NCBI GenBank assembly: GCA_964644845.1 | Contig: CAZXXS010000106.1 | Location: 1 to 61,042, forward strand | Source: Geothermovivens sp964644845 | Lineage (GTDB): Bacteria; Zhuqueibacterota; Zhuqueibacteria; Oleimicrobiales; Geothermoviventaceae | Direction: 5' to 3' | DNA length: 61,042 nucleotides | Part shown: piece by piece, positions 19,501-28,352 of the stretch | Position numbering within the stretch: the stretch's first letter is position 1 | Layout: the number at the start of each line of letters is the position of its first letter | The notes under the pieces: model-generated | Database searches by the model: none | What the model was told of the DNA's origin: nothing | Seen by the model: only the letters and a program-made list of their open reading frames with translations | Translations under genes and position numbers: made by a program

Positions 19501-20148
19501 CGTCAGCTTGTAGTCAGCGAGCCAGCGTGCCACCTCCGCATTCTGCAGCTTGTACGAAAGCTGCTTGGCTTCCTTCGTGCCAAAAAAGCGCACCTTCACA
19601 TCCTTTGCGATTTCCAGCCGACCACTTTTCGGCCAGTACCTGAAAGGACAGACGACAGCTGTCACGAGCGTCCTTTCCTTAAGCGCCTTTACCCTCACAA
19701 CTCTTGCAGGAAAAGACGGAAACGGTCCGTCGCTTTCGTAGATCGACGCCACCCCCGGCTGCAACGGGAAAGCAACCGTCTTGTGCGCTCCAAGCGAGAG
19801 GACCTGCGGTTTCTGACGTGGAAAGACTCTGTGACCAGACCCAAGATTTTGGAATTCACCAGGCTCTGCTTCGATGGAAAGCCCCTCCCATTCACCCGGC
19901 ACGAGCACGCTCACAATGCGGCAAGGCAACGACGGCTCTCCCGGCTGCGCCACAATTTCCAGACCAGGCAGAAACACACGCTCGAACTCGCCAATGTGCT
20001 CGAAACGAATTGCGTCCGGGTCAAACCGCAACTCCAGCGTCTTCCCGACAGCTTCTTGTGCTAACAGTCGCCCACCGCCCAGCGACATCGCGCTTACCAG
20101 CCAAGCAACCAGGCCCAACACGCTCCACCAACGACCCTGTGCACGCAT
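16579..20148 (-). CDS. C25 (gingipain-family) cysteine peptidase, T9SS cargo
   Basis: A 1189-residue secreted protein counted from the ATG at 20148 (GGGGAGG upstream; an in-frame TTG lies two codons earlier). It has a signal peptide (GLVAWLVSAMSLGGGRLLAQ), a propeptide-like beta region to about 230, and a peptidase C25 domain at about 230-600. The likely catalytic pair is His462 in 'NHDGH' and Cys497 in 'YSIGCWPAAFD', the spacing and motifs of gingipain-type enzymes. Beta-sandwich regions follow, including a CARDB-like part and a region with 'VEVTV..NGGRFRSCDTV'. The C-terminus 'PYPNPFNSSVRV ... SGVYVVRAW ... KVVLLR' is a T9SS sorting domain. It should be exported across both membranes as a surface endopeptidase. 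Substrate preference (Arg or Lys) cannot be read. Confidence 0.9.
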   Translation of the reverse strand: MRAQGRWWSVLGLVAWLVSAMSLGGGRLLAQEAVGKTLELRFDPDAIRFEHIGEFERVFLPGLEIVAQPGEPSLPCRIVSVLVPGEWEGLSIEAEPGEFQNLGSGHRVFPRQKPQVLSLGAHKTVAFPLQPGVASIYESDGPFPSFPARVVRVKALKERTLVTAVVCPFRYWPKSGRLEIAKDVKVRFFGTKEAKQLSYKLQNAEVARWLADYKLTEAGTRQESASIRDLPFAEYVVVTSESFVPTFEPLVRWKNEKGVTAKAVSVEWIYRNFAGFDHQEQIREFLKFARREWGTRWVLLGGDVWTVPMRYAFAMDCEANYADNENNIPCDLYFSDLDGSWEANGNGVFGEVDDGVDGFPDVYVGRAPVQTYDEVRTFVWKDSVYERAPDPRTVLKMLFLGEVLWNNPYTDSGEGKNLIDLLYVPERFDPITKLYESLGNESVEAVVEALNTGYNFVNHDGHAWYTVMGVGQGYLRRSDVQGLTNGSRLPLVYSIGCWPAAFDLECIAEDFVNNPNGGAVAFIGNSRYGWGSPGNPHFGYSDRFDQQFYRFVFQENVVEVGRALALAKAYYMPFARQENVYRWCEYEINLLGDPELPLWTDVPAELSVHHPDTISAGATSVEVLVSADGKPCSGARVAVSQGGRLLGIAFADAAGFASVPVDSLEPGVTGKVVVTGRNLLPYEGRAVVTTADAYLAVAGSRVEDEVADGLLNPGTSSELWFLVRNSGREGSPVGTISLASQTPWLNVTSGRAEVRALNPGDSSWVGPFAVAVEDSVQDGARASVVLDMPGRDVRVAIPVGWPRVRVFLVGINGQNGRIDPGENGEFVFGLRNDGLGAACDVRVRFQSLDRALQIEEGPVTCCGGSCLASGNTVNVGAAVSVGASAPSPWFPLVEVTVEANGGRFRSCDTVQVTVGRTGFVDSCSALSRWDETLSQLDTLSWQLTEARFHSAPSAFYCGNARTREYVAGMADSLVTLPFTVGQSAKLTFWCWYDVAIYGVDGLYVRVLLPDGSWKTLDFIGSGGALPGKLMGNDWLPYVYDLSFLTPGSQTRLCFKFVSDGDTQAEGVYIDDIEVVSGVEHSVATEVAGAEADDLPERFELTAPYPNPFNSSVRVGLIVPKAGNVRLVVYDMLGRRVVTLLNGQLQVGKHTVTWRGTDSRGDSVPSGVYVVRAWSPDAGWFATRKVVLLR

Positions 20149-20293
20149 TTTCAAACCTCCCCAGCCGTCAACCGTCGTTTGCCCAGTTCGTACAGCTCTT
20201 CCGACCTTCCCGCCTGAGCCCCCCGCGCTCCTGCAACGCCGCTGAATCTATCTTACCGTTCCTCACGGCCGGACTCTGGTCCTTCGTTTCAGA

Positions 20294-21490
20294 TCAGAAG
20301 TGATCCCGGGCAAACAAACCCGGATTCACCTTCGGAAACAGCTGTGCCAACGTTGCCGCCGTTTTTTCGCTCGTCTGCAACTGCCCGCGCTCCCGCAACT
20401 CTGGAACACTCGCGTAGCCAAACACCAGCTGCAAAAGCGCACCCTGTTTCCCTTTCACACGCTCGGTCCCCTCAGCACACGGTCCGGGCTCAACCACCAC
20501 TCCTCCCGGGCCCCTCCGAACCCCAACTTCACCAAGGTCCGTTTCAAAGCACAGATTCAGCCGTTCTTTGCTGCTCCACCCCACGCTTGCCCTAAGCACC
20601 TGAACCAGATCCAGGATGCGGCCCATCCAGCCAGCATTCCGAGGGTAGCGAATGCCCACTTCCGCTCCAACATCCTGAACGACGTTCCGCCCAAACGCAG
20701 CATCCGGGTGAACGTTCAGCCGAATCTCCGGTGCTACCGCCTCCTTTGCTTTGCGCCCAAGCACCGCAATCAAACTTCGCACCGCTGAGGGGTCGCTCCC
20801 CGCCGCTTCCTCCACAACGGCAGGGTTGTCGTCGATCCAGCAGTACGCAAGTGCCCTGTCTCCACTTCGCGCGACAAGCAGCTTCCCTCCCTTCTGCAGC
20901 AACCAGCTCCAGTACCCTTCGCTTCGCTCTGCCGGCCCGATGAGCCCATCGACTTCTCGGCTGTAGATCTCCGAAATGTCCGCGAGCCAGTCGACCGCTT
21001 GCCTCGCATCGACCTCAAGAACCTCCATTTCGCGCTCTAAACGGAGGGCCTCCCGTGTTTGCACCCTTATCTCGTATTTCGGCATGACCACAACGTAACC
21101 GTAGCGATCGTAGTAGTCCGGAATTCCGTCCAGGAGCGAAACCGCAAATCCACTTTTCGAGGCAAATGCCAAGGCCTCCTCGATCAGTTTCCGGTTCAGC
21201 CCTTGTCGCTGGAACTCTTGCAACGTCGCCACAACGGAAAGCCCCGCAGCCTTCAACACACCGTGACGAACCCGAATGTGACGTTCCACAAGCAACAGGT
21301 GCGACACGATGCGTCCGTCCAGCTCCACAACGCGCACGTACTCCCAGCGGTGGTCTGGATGCCTCAGCATCCATTTGTACCAGGTCGTCAGACGCACGTA
21401 ACTTGGGTCCCGGGGAAACACCCGTGCAATCAGTTCCGACGTGCGTTTTGCTTCTTCTGGCTCGATTGAACGAATCCGCAACGCTGCCAT
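20294..21490 (-). CDS. Eis-like GNAT N-acetyltransferase with SCP2-like C-terminus
   Basis: A 398-residue protein. The N-terminal GNAT domain shows 'HLLLVERHIRVRHG' and the acetyl-CoA loop 'LSVVATLQEFQRQGLNRKLIEEAL' (motif V.P..R.QG.G, with Gln-Gly at the loop). 'GIPDYYDRYGYVV' closes the first domain, followed by a second GNAT-like region and a C-terminal sterol-carrier-like part ending 'LAQLFPKVNPGLFARDHF'. This three-part layout and length match the Eis/enhanced intracellular survival family, which acetylates amines in small molecules or proteins. The start is ATG after GGAAGG. It lies just upstream of the C25 gene on the same strand. Substrate unknown. Confidence 0.82.
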   Translation of the reverse strand: MAALRIRSIEPEEAKRTSELIARVFPRDPSYVRLTTWYKWMLRHPDHRWEYVRVVELDGRIVSHLLLVERHIRVRHGVLKAAGLSVVATLQEFQRQGLNRKLIEEALAFASKSGFAVSLLDGIPDYYDRYGYVVVMPKYEIRVQTREALRLEREMEVLEVDARQAVDWLADISEIYSREVDGLIGPAERSEGYWSWLLQKGGKLLVARSGDRALAYCWIDDNPAVVEEAAGSDPSAVRSLIAVLGRKAKEAVAPEIRLNVHPDAAFGRNVVQDVGAEVGIRYPRNAGWMGRILDLVQVLRASVGWSSKERLNLCFETDLGEVGVRRGPGGVVVEPGPCAEGTERVKGKQGALLQLVFGYASVPELRERGQLQTSEKTAATLAQLFPKVNPGLFARDHF

Positions 21491-22363
21491 GCTTTGCCTT
21501 CCACGTTATTCAGCTGCCGTCTCTACCAAGCCTCGGCACCCAAACGAACCCCACTCAAAGCGAGTCCAGACACAACTTCGCGATCTGCACTTTCAAACAA
21601 CGTCCCCGACAAATGGCTTCTTCGCTCGAGCGCAAAACCGAGTCGCACCGCTCCCCCACAAGAAACACCGCCGCCAACAGGCACGAACTGTCCACGCCCG
21701 CCACACAACAGGAGGGAACGTTTTCAAGCCCACCACTCTGCCTTGAAGCTTCCTCGGGCAGCTCCTGAAGAAACCGGAAACTACGTTCCCACGCACACCT
21801 CGAAAGGGGTTCAGAGGTGCCGTCCGTGGGCATTTTGCTCCGTCAGGCCCGGGCCTCGCCACCAGCGGCTTGCGCTCTAAACACAGGGGTGCTCACCGAC
21901 GCCTGCGTCCAACCATCAACTGGCCAACCGGCCGTTTGCACTGGCGAACCCAGTACCGGAAAACATCTCCACTTCGCCCCCTGCTCACAGACCTAACCTT
22001 GGCCCCCAGGTCGGAAACCCTTGGCTACGCAAAAGGCCACCGACGCCCTCGCCGATGGCCTGTCCTACTCACCTCACGCCCTTGTCTCCACTCTCGTCTC
22101 TTCCACGCTCCACCTTCTGTCTACCACGACACGCCGACGCACCGCGACACGCGCAAAACAGTCAGCCTGCCAGGCAGTTGCCTCCACCCGCGCAGCCCAC
22201 CCCATCGCTCGACCAAGTGAGGCCTTAGCCCTTTACCAATTCGGCTGCCTGCCGCGTTCGAACTCTCTCAGCGCCTGACTCCGCGGGATTCGACGGTTCG
22301 CCCCCCTTGCTGCGAACCCTCGACTGAATCTCGAACTCTTTGCGAGTCTCCGGTAGTCGACCT
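21491..22363. other. 0.87-kb gap with no supportable gene
   Basis: The plus strand is C-rich and G-poor. Open frames are low-complexity (Arg/Pro/Ser/His) and without ribosome sites. A weak inverted repeat (AGGCCA...TGGCCT) lies near 22034-22061. I find no tRNA, no transposon end and no clear promoter. Confidence 0.5.
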
Positions 22364-23587
22364 TCAGATCTCCTCAGCATTTTCGCGGACCTTCTCGAGG
22401 GCCCTCACAATGTCGTCCATGTCTCCCCGCGTTCCCAGGAGAACATTTTGGGTCAGCCAGATAGCCTCTTCGTAACAAGCCCGCTCCGTTTCGGGCAGGT
22501 GAAAAGCCTTGTAATCCACCGGCACGTCGATAACCTGACCCCGGCCCCCGAACGTTTTGTTCTCGAAGACCGGCTGTTTGTACAGCGGCAACGAGTAGCC
22601 CGCGCTCGCCGGGATACCCTCCGCCCGCAGCGCTTCCAAGAAAGCCGCTTTGCTCTTCCCGCCGAATGCCTCCTTCTTGTAGCGGAAAATGTACAGGTGC
22701 TCAGCGTGGCTGGTGACCTTCGAATCCTCCCGCAGAGGCTCGATCCCGTCAATCTCTTTCAGTTTTGCCGTCAGGTATGTTGCGTTCTCCTGGCGCCTCC
22801 GCAGTTGTTCTTCGTAACGCGAAAACTGGGCAAGCAGCACAGCGCCCTGGAACTCGGTCATGCGGAAGTTGCCGCCGTAGTAGAAATGCTCGTACCACTC
22901 ACCGTCCTCTGACCGACCACAATTGTGGTGGGATCGAGCGAACTTCGCGACGATGTCGTCGTTGGTTAAGATGATCCCGCCTTCGCCAGCGTTGATGTTT
23001 TTCGACGACTGAAAGCTGAACCCTCCAGCGCCACCGATCGCGCCAACCCGGCGGCCGTTCCACTCAGCGCCCCACGCCTGCGCAGCGTCTTCCACAACAA
23101 ACAGGTCATGCTTCTCCGCGATCTGCATGATCTTGTCCATGTCCGCCGGCCGCCCGGCAAAATGAACCGGCATGATTCCACGAACATCCGACGTAATCGC
23201 TTGCTCCAGTGCGTCCACGTCGATGTTGTAGGTTTCCGGATCGATGTCTACGAATTTCGGCACGCCTCCGGCTTCCAAGACCGCTGTGGCCGTCGCGATG
23301 AACGTGTACGCAGGCACCAACACTACGTCGCCCGGCCGGATTCCGACGGCCAGAAGTGCCAAATGCAGGGCGGTCGTACCACTGTTTACCGCGATCCCGT
23401 ATTTCGCCTCCTGAAAAGCAGCGAACTTCTCTTCAAACTCCGCCACGCGGTCGCCTTTCAACCGTCCCCACTTCCCACTTTTCACCACAGCGACCAGATT
23501 GTCAATTTCCTCCTGGCCCCACACAGGCCAGGACGGAAACGGTTTCTGACGTACCGGCGTCCCACCACGGACAGCAAGCTTGCCCAT
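22364..23587 (-). CDS. DegT/DnrJ/EryC1/StrS family PLP aminotransferase
   Basis: A 407-residue sugar/cyclitol aminotransferase starting at ATG 23587, with GGAGG five bases upstream (a GTG two codons earlier is less well placed). It shows the cofactor-binding set of the family: 'NSGTTALHLALLA' (68-80), 'VEDAAQAWGAEWNG' with Asp167 and Gln170, and the Schiff-base lysine K196 in 'SFQSSKNINAGEGG'. Family members transfer an amino group from glutamate or glutamine to a keto sugar or inosose, or make 3-amino-5-hydroxybenzoate. No nucleotide-sugar genes are adjacent; the neighbour downstream of its promoter side is a HAD phosphatase gene, so an amino-sugar or aminocyclitol role is only a suggestion. 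Confidence 0.9.
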   Translation of the reverse strand: MGKLAVRGGTPVRQKPFPSWPVWGQEEIDNLVAVVKSGKWGRLKGDRVAEFEEKFAAFQEAKYGIAVNSGTTALHLALLAVGIRPGDVVLVPAYTFIATATAVLEAGGVPKFVDIDPETYNIDVDALEQAITSDVRGIMPVHFAGRPADMDKIMQIAEKHDLFVVEDAAQAWGAEWNGRRVGAIGGAGGFSFQSSKNINAGEGGIILTNDDIVAKFARSHHNCGRSEDGEWYEHFYYGGNFRMTEFQGAVLLAQFSRYEEQLRRRQENATYLTAKLKEIDGIEPLREDSKVTSHAEHLYIFRYKKEAFGGKSKAAFLEALRAEGIPASAGYSLPLYKQPVFENKTFGGRGQVIDVPVDYKAFHLPETERACYEEAIWLTQNVLLGTRGDMDDIVRALEKVRENAEEI

Positions 23588-23741
23588 CTCCACCTCCGCA
23601 GTTTCCGTGATTCTTCAGCGCATTTCTTTCCTCAAGGAGCGCAAATCGCCCCTCCACTTCTCGCCAGGCATCCTTCTTTTCTTGCAGTGTGATCCTCTGC
23701 TGTGTCGTCGATGCACTTCTGGGAATTCCTGCGGCTCCGCG

Positions 23742-24374
23742 TCACACATCGCAGCCTTCCGACCTCACAGCCTCCACAATGCTAACCTCAGGCGTGTACA
23801 ACAGAGTGCTCATGCCGATTTCGGCCGCCGCACGCACGTTTTCCTCGAGATCGTCCACGTACAGAGCCTCCTGAGCCTCCACTCCCGCTTTTTGCAGGGC
23901 CACGACAAACATCCTTCGATCCGGCTTGATGGCACCGACTTCGTACGAAAGAACCAGCTCGTCGAACAGTTTCCCAACCTCAAACGTCCGGTCGATGTGC
24001 CGCCAGTGCAGAGGATCTGTGTTCGAAACGAGAACCAGCCGGAATCTCCTCCGCAAGCGCTTTAGCTCCTCGACGGCCCTTGGATTCAACCAGAAATTGT
24101 CTTCCCAAACACGCACGAACTCGTCGTAGTCCACCCGCAGTCCGAGAATGTCGTTGGTCCGCTCGAAAAACTCCCCCGGCTCAAGTTCCCCACGTTCAAA
24201 GCGGAACAACTCCTCCACGAAAGCCTGACCTACACCTGGTTCATCCAGGCTCCGGCGTGCAATTTTCTCAAGCCTCTTTCTGATCGTCTCCTCGTCAAAC
24301 AGAGCGATCACCCCACCGAGATCGCACAGCACAGCCCTTAACTTGCACGACGTCCGACTGTTTACGCTCACCAA
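23742..24374 (-). CDS. HAD-superfamily hydrolase, subfamily IA (YihX-like)
   Basis: A 210-residue cytoplasmic phosphatase of the type that removes phosphate from sugar phosphates. Motif I is 'LCDLGGVI' (the nucleophile Asp in a D-L-G-G form common in YihX-like members), motif II 'VLVSNTD', motif III lysine in 'GAIKPD', and motif IV 'YVDDLEEN'. A helical cap lies between motifs I and II. The start is uncertain: TTG 24374 or GTG 24371, both near a weak AAGGG. It lies 154 bases upstream of the DegT aminotransferase gene in the same direction. Confidence 0.85.
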   Translation of the reverse strand: MVSVNSRTSCKLRAVLCDLGGVIALFDEETIRKRLEKIARRSLDEPGVGQAFVEELFRFERGELEPGEFFERTNDILGLRVDYDEFVRVWEDNFWLNPRAVEELKRLRRRFRLVLVSNTDPLHWRHIDRTFEVGKLFDELVLSYEVGAIKPDRRMFVVALQKAGVEAQEALYVDDLEENVRAAAEIGMSTLLYTPEVSIVEAVRSEGCDV

Positions 24375-24573
24375 ATTTCCCTTGGATCGATCCTGATTTC
24401 ACCCTTCTTCTACACGAGCCCAGACCCCCGGACCACTCTTGCCCCGACCACCACGTGCCTTTGTGCTACTCAAGCGATCAGGCATCTCAAAGGTAACAAC
24501 CGTCGCCAACTATTTCAAGCCGAAACTCCTCTTCGTCTACAGCTCACCCTGGCGGCCACTTCGCCGCTTCACG

Positions 24574-24608
24574 AAAAAAGCCGCCGAGCCACGAAGGCCC
24601 GGCGGCTT
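24574..24608 (-). terminator. Intrinsic terminator of the TonB/PorV cassette
   Basis: The stem AAGCCGCCG / CGGCGGCTT, with three further inner pairs after a mismatch, lies 25 bases beyond the stop of the PorV-like gene. On the minus strand it is followed by a run of six T (24574-24579). Confidence 0.88.
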
Positions 24609-24632
24609 CGCCAAGCACAGCCGGAATGGCTC

Positions 24633-25628
24633 TTAGAACTCAAGACGGAGCGTGAACCGGTGCGTGTTGTCAAACACGCCAAAATCCGTGAACGCGTAAT
24701 CCAAATTGACCTTGTGCTCGCCCAACATCGGCAGCCTCAGCCCGACGCCGAAGGACGCGCCTTCATCCGATGTTTTGATGTGATTCCGGTCCTTGACGCC
24801 CGAGTAGTTGAACTTGTAGCCGCCGCGGAGGGCCAGCCAGTCCTGGAACGTCCACTCCATTCCAGCGAAGTACAGCTGCGCCGAATCCTGAGGCTTGGTG
24901 GCGTCCACCAGAACCTTCCAAGCCGCATTTTCTTCACGCGCCAGGCTCATCGATGCTCCGATCGAGAACGTCAACGGAATCGGCACCGCGATGGCAAAGT
25001 ACTGCACATCGCCACCCAGGTTGTTCAACCGGGCACCGAGCGTGAGGTCGCGGAAACCCGTCTCGTAGATGGCGCCGAAATCGAACGCAACCACACCAAC
25101 GGATTGGTCGTCGATGTGCTCACGCAGGTACTTCACGTTGGCACCCATCCGGAACCGATCCGTGAACCTCTTCGAGTACGACGCAATTAGGGCCAAGTCG
25201 TAGTAGCTGTACGTAGCGGATGTGGCCTGGTCAATCTGTGCGTACTCAAAACCAGGCGGTGCGATGTCACGATCCGCCGGGATGTCGCCGATGCCCATGT
25301 AGATGAACCCGACACCGAAGGTTCCCAGATTGCCAAAACCATGGGTGATCGCAGCAGCCTCGTGGTCGAGGCTGATGATCCACTTGTTGTGTGACAGCGC
25401 GACCTGGGTCACGCCAGCCTCGACATCAATGCCAGCGGGATTCCAGAACATCGCGTTCGCATCGCCATGGATAGTCGTCACGGCAGAACCCAGGGCAACC
25501 ATGCGCGCGCCGACCCCGATCTTGAGGAACGGCATGCCGTTGATGCCGGCCTTACGCACGGCCGCCTCGCTCATGCCGACCATCCCAAGCAAGGCGATCA
25601 TCGTGAAAATCAACACCTTTCGCGCCAT
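24633..25628 (-). CDS. PorV/PorQ family outer-membrane beta-barrel protein
   Basis: A 331-residue protein with a signal peptide (MARKVLIFTMIALLGMVGMSEA) and the family start 'GINGMPFLKIGVGARMVALGSAVTTIHGDANAMFWNPAGI'. The remainder is a barrel of alternating strands ('MGANVKYLREHIDD', 'LTLGARLNNLGGDVQYF', 'LALRGGYKFNYSG') ending in Phe (FTLRLEF). In T9SS organisms PorV shuttles cargo to the attachment complex, while other family members act as barrels of unknown job. It is the last gene of a three-gene cassette, 63 bases after the 857-residue cargo-like gene, with AAGGAG before the ATG. Confidence 0.9.
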   Translation of the reverse strand: MARKVLIFTMIALLGMVGMSEAAVRKAGINGMPFLKIGVGARMVALGSAVTTIHGDANAMFWNPAGIDVEAGVTQVALSHNKWIISLDHEAAAITHGFGNLGTFGVGFIYMGIGDIPADRDIAPPGFEYAQIDQATSATYSYYDLALIASYSKRFTDRFRMGANVKYLREHIDDQSVGVVAFDFGAIYETGFRDLTLGARLNNLGGDVQYFAIAVPIPLTFSIGASMSLAREENAAWKVLVDATKPQDSAQLYFAGMEWTFQDWLALRGGYKFNYSGVKDRNHIKTSDEGASFGVGLRLPMLGEHKVNLDYAFTDFGVFDNTHRFTLRLEF

Positions 25629-25691
25629 TCTATCTTCTCCTTGAAATGGTCATCAAACTTTTCCCTACACAAGCGACTTGCAGCCGCTCCG

Positions 25692-28265
25692 TTACCTCAA
25701 GATCGAGAACACGCCGTGCTGCTTACCGCCCTTGAACTCAGCAACCCAAATGTACACGCCACTGGCCACCTCGGATCCATCTTTTGAGTGCAGATCCCAG
25801 AAGTAGGTTCCGTTGGTTGGATCCTCCGCTCGGAAGTCGATCTTGTCAATCACCTGACCGGACACGTCGAAGATCCAGATCGTGCACTCAGCAGGCAGGT
25901 TGAAGAAGAACACGCCGTGAATGGCTGCGTCGTGGAACGCCGCGCGCTTGTAGGGGTTCGGCCGTACGCGAATCTGACGTTGACCGGTCTCCAGTAGCGA
26001 CGTGTCCAGCGGGCGAGACACCAGCACGAAGTCGACACCCAGAGCCTTTCTCTTCTCGAGATCGCTCGGCGGCGGGTAGTAAGCGTGTTTGAACGCCCAC
26101 GGCCACGTGCCTTCCCAGTACGCCGAACGTCCGTTCACGTTCACCTTTCCAGTTTCCAGCCAGGTGTACTGACCAAGGTCGCCGAGGCTGCCCGTCTCTT
26201 TCTTGTACGCAGCCACGTAGTAGTAGAACGTGAAACCGAGCAGCGTACCCGGCGTGTTGTCTTCCCAAGCGTACTTGTACGTCTTACTGTCGCTGTCCGG
26301 GTTCAGGTACTGGTCCAGCTCGTCCTTTTTCACAACGTGCACCAGGTAGTACGGACCCCAGTGCTCGCCCTGCTGCTGCTTGATGAACGTGTTGATGGCG
26401 TCTTCCGACAGCAGCGGGTTGTACGGCATCGGCTTCGCCTGCTGGGCTTCGATGTCACCGTTGTTGTCAAACGTCTCGGGATCCACCGTCCAGTAGGTGT
26501 CTGCCGTCGGGGTACCCTTTTCAAGCGGGTTGTAACGCGGCCACGCGCGGCACTTGTAGATCTTGTAGCCGTCGGCGTCCGGCACGTCTTCCCACTTGAT
26601 CCAGGGTTTGACGGCTGGAGAAACGTCCACTTTGATGTCGGGAACCTTCGGAGGTTCCGGTACGCTGTAGCTGCCATCGGCCTGCATGCTGGCGTACACC
26701 GCACGCGCCGCCTTCATGGCTGCCCGCGCACCCATCAACCGGAAACCGGCGCCACGGGCCCAGTACACGCGGATCCGCTCGCCAACTTCCAGCGAAAATG
26801 GACCAATGCTGGTCCACGGTTCGTTACCGTTGAAACGGTACTCACCCGTGATTCCGCGCGTAAGAACACCTGGTTCCAGCGGACGCCCAGTCTCAGGATC
26901 CATCGGGCACACGCCGTAGCTCTTACCGTTGACCACCACTTCCTGCGGTTCGGCAAACATGTAGGCGCCGTACTCGTGACTTTCGTCCGAGGGTTGCTGC
27001 CACTCAGCCGGATCCTTGGGCACGAACGTCGTAATGTCTCCCGCGGTACCCGAAGCGAACAGACGCGGGTTGGGTGAAAGGTCGAACGACGTTTTGTCTC
27101 GGCCTTTACCACCGTCCACGTAAAAGGTACCGGTTCCGCAGATGTGCACGCCCTTCGGGCTGTAGTCATTCACATTGTTCATGCCGCTCTGCACGGTGCG
27201 GAACCAGCCGCGCTGCTCACCCGTGCCGACCGCAGGCACAATTTCTTCACCGGCGGCATTCTTGAAGCACAGGTTTTTATCACCGATGATGTTGCCGTTT
27301 TCGTCGACCTTTTTGGCTCCCAGGAACGTGTAGCCAGCGTAGATGTCGTGGTACCAACCCCGGTAGCCAATGCCCGGCATGTCTTCCCGACCCGGATCCG
27401 AGCCGTAGCCCTGTACAGTAATGTCCCACGGGTACCCGTTGTCGTCCGGGCTCGCATCGTACGCCCAACCACGGTAGCGACTGTTCGGGTTCGTGTAGCT
27501 GCGCCCACCCCGAGTGTTGATCCGGAACGCGAACACCGTGGCTGAGTAGCTCAGGACCAACGCGTTGATCCGCTGCCCGTGGAGGTCTACGGTGCCGTCG
27601 CCGTCGATGTCCTGCTCACCCGTGTTGTAGAACTCGTACTCCACGATGTCGAAGTTGTCCAGGTTGCCGTAGGGCTCGGTCCAGCTGTACACGCGCATCT
27701 TCACGTCCACGCCAAGTTGAGTTGGCCACCCGGCCTCGTAGTAAGCCAAGTTGCGGCCATCCTTCAGTACCGAGCCTTTCATCGTGATCACGTAGTCACG
27801 ATTTGGGTCACCAGCTCCGGGGATGTTCCGGTTGTAGTGCAAAAAGGCGTAATGCGCGCTTTCCTCACCGTGAACCTTGCTGTTGATCGCCGCAAAATCG
27901 TCGTTCGGGTTGAATTCCACCGCATACATGTAGTTACCGAAATCGAACACGTTCTCACCAAACGGCCAGCTCCAGGGAGCGTTGCCGAAGTAGCCGCTGG
28001 TCACAAGACGTGTCGTCATGAACAACCAGTTGCCACTACCACGTCCGGACGCTGCCGTACCACGAGCACTGATGTCCTCCTGGTAGGGCAAGCGCGGCCA
28101 CGCGTAGTAGTTAACGTAGTTGGGTGGCACGTACAGGTCCCAGTGGTCCCCGGCCACGATGACACAGTTTCCGTTGGCATCCTCTGCCACGGACGTGCCG
28201 GGAATGAGCCAGAACGCCGCCACCAGCAACAAGGCAGCGAAAATTACAATCCTCTTTGTCATCAT
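25692..28265 (-). CDS. Secreted T9SS-type protein partnered with TonB receptor
   Basis: An 857-residue protein with a signal peptide (MTKRIVIFAALLLVAAFWLIPGTSVA). The body is rich in aromatic residues and Gly and has no catalytic motif I recognise. Features include 'DIDGDGTVDLHGQ' (calcium-loop-like Asp repeat, near 230), an FN3-like region around 575-720 and a FlgD/T9SS-type end 'RVRPNPYKRAAF ... GTYFWDLHSKDGSEVASGVYIWVAEF ... FSILR'. It sits between the TonB receptor gene and the PorV-like gene with short gaps (87 and 63 bases), so it is probably the surface partner of the receptor, perhaps a binding lipoprotein analogue like SusD in position though not in sequence. That role is inference. 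Confidence 0.75.
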   Translation of the reverse strand: MMTKRIVIFAALLLVAAFWLIPGTSVAEDANGNCVIVAGDHWDLYVPPNYVNYYAWPRLPYQEDISARGTAASGRGSGNWLFMTTRLVTSGYFGNAPWSWPFGENVFDFGNYMYAVEFNPNDDFAAINSKVHGEESAHYAFLHYNRNIPGAGDPNRDYVITMKGSVLKDGRNLAYYEAGWPTQLGVDVKMRVYSWTEPYGNLDNFDIVEYEFYNTGEQDIDGDGTVDLHGQRINALVLSYSATVFAFRINTRGGRSYTNPNSRYRGWAYDASPDDNGYPWDITVQGYGSDPGREDMPGIGYRGWYHDIYAGYTFLGAKKVDENGNIIGDKNLCFKNAAGEEIVPAVGTGEQRGWFRTVQSGMNNVNDYSPKGVHICGTGTFYVDGGKGRDKTSFDLSPNPRLFASGTAGDITTFVPKDPAEWQQPSDESHEYGAYMFAEPQEVVVNGKSYGVCPMDPETGRPLEPGVLTRGITGEYRFNGNEPWTSIGPFSLEVGERIRVYWARGAGFRLMGARAAMKAARAVYASMQADGSYSVPEPPKVPDIKVDVSPAVKPWIKWEDVPDADGYKIYKCRAWPRYNPLEKGTPTADTYWTVDPETFDNNGDIEAQQAKPMPYNPLLSEDAINTFIKQQQGEHWGPYYLVHVVKKDELDQYLNPDSDSKTYKYAWEDNTPGTLLGFTFYYYVAAYKKETGSLGDLGQYTWLETGKVNVNGRSAYWEGTWPWAFKHAYYPPPSDLEKRKALGVDFVLVSRPLDTSLLETGQRQIRVRPNPYKRAAFHDAAIHGVFFFNLPAECTIWIFDVSGQVIDKIDFRAEDPTNGTYFWDLHSKDGSEVASGVYIWVAEFKGGKQHGVFSILR

Positions 28266-28352
28266 CCTCAGCTCTCCTTCGTAGTTCTGGATTGCCTCAG
28301 GCCAACGTCCCAGCGCGGGACGCGGGACTACGAACGGCCAACCTTTGCACCC

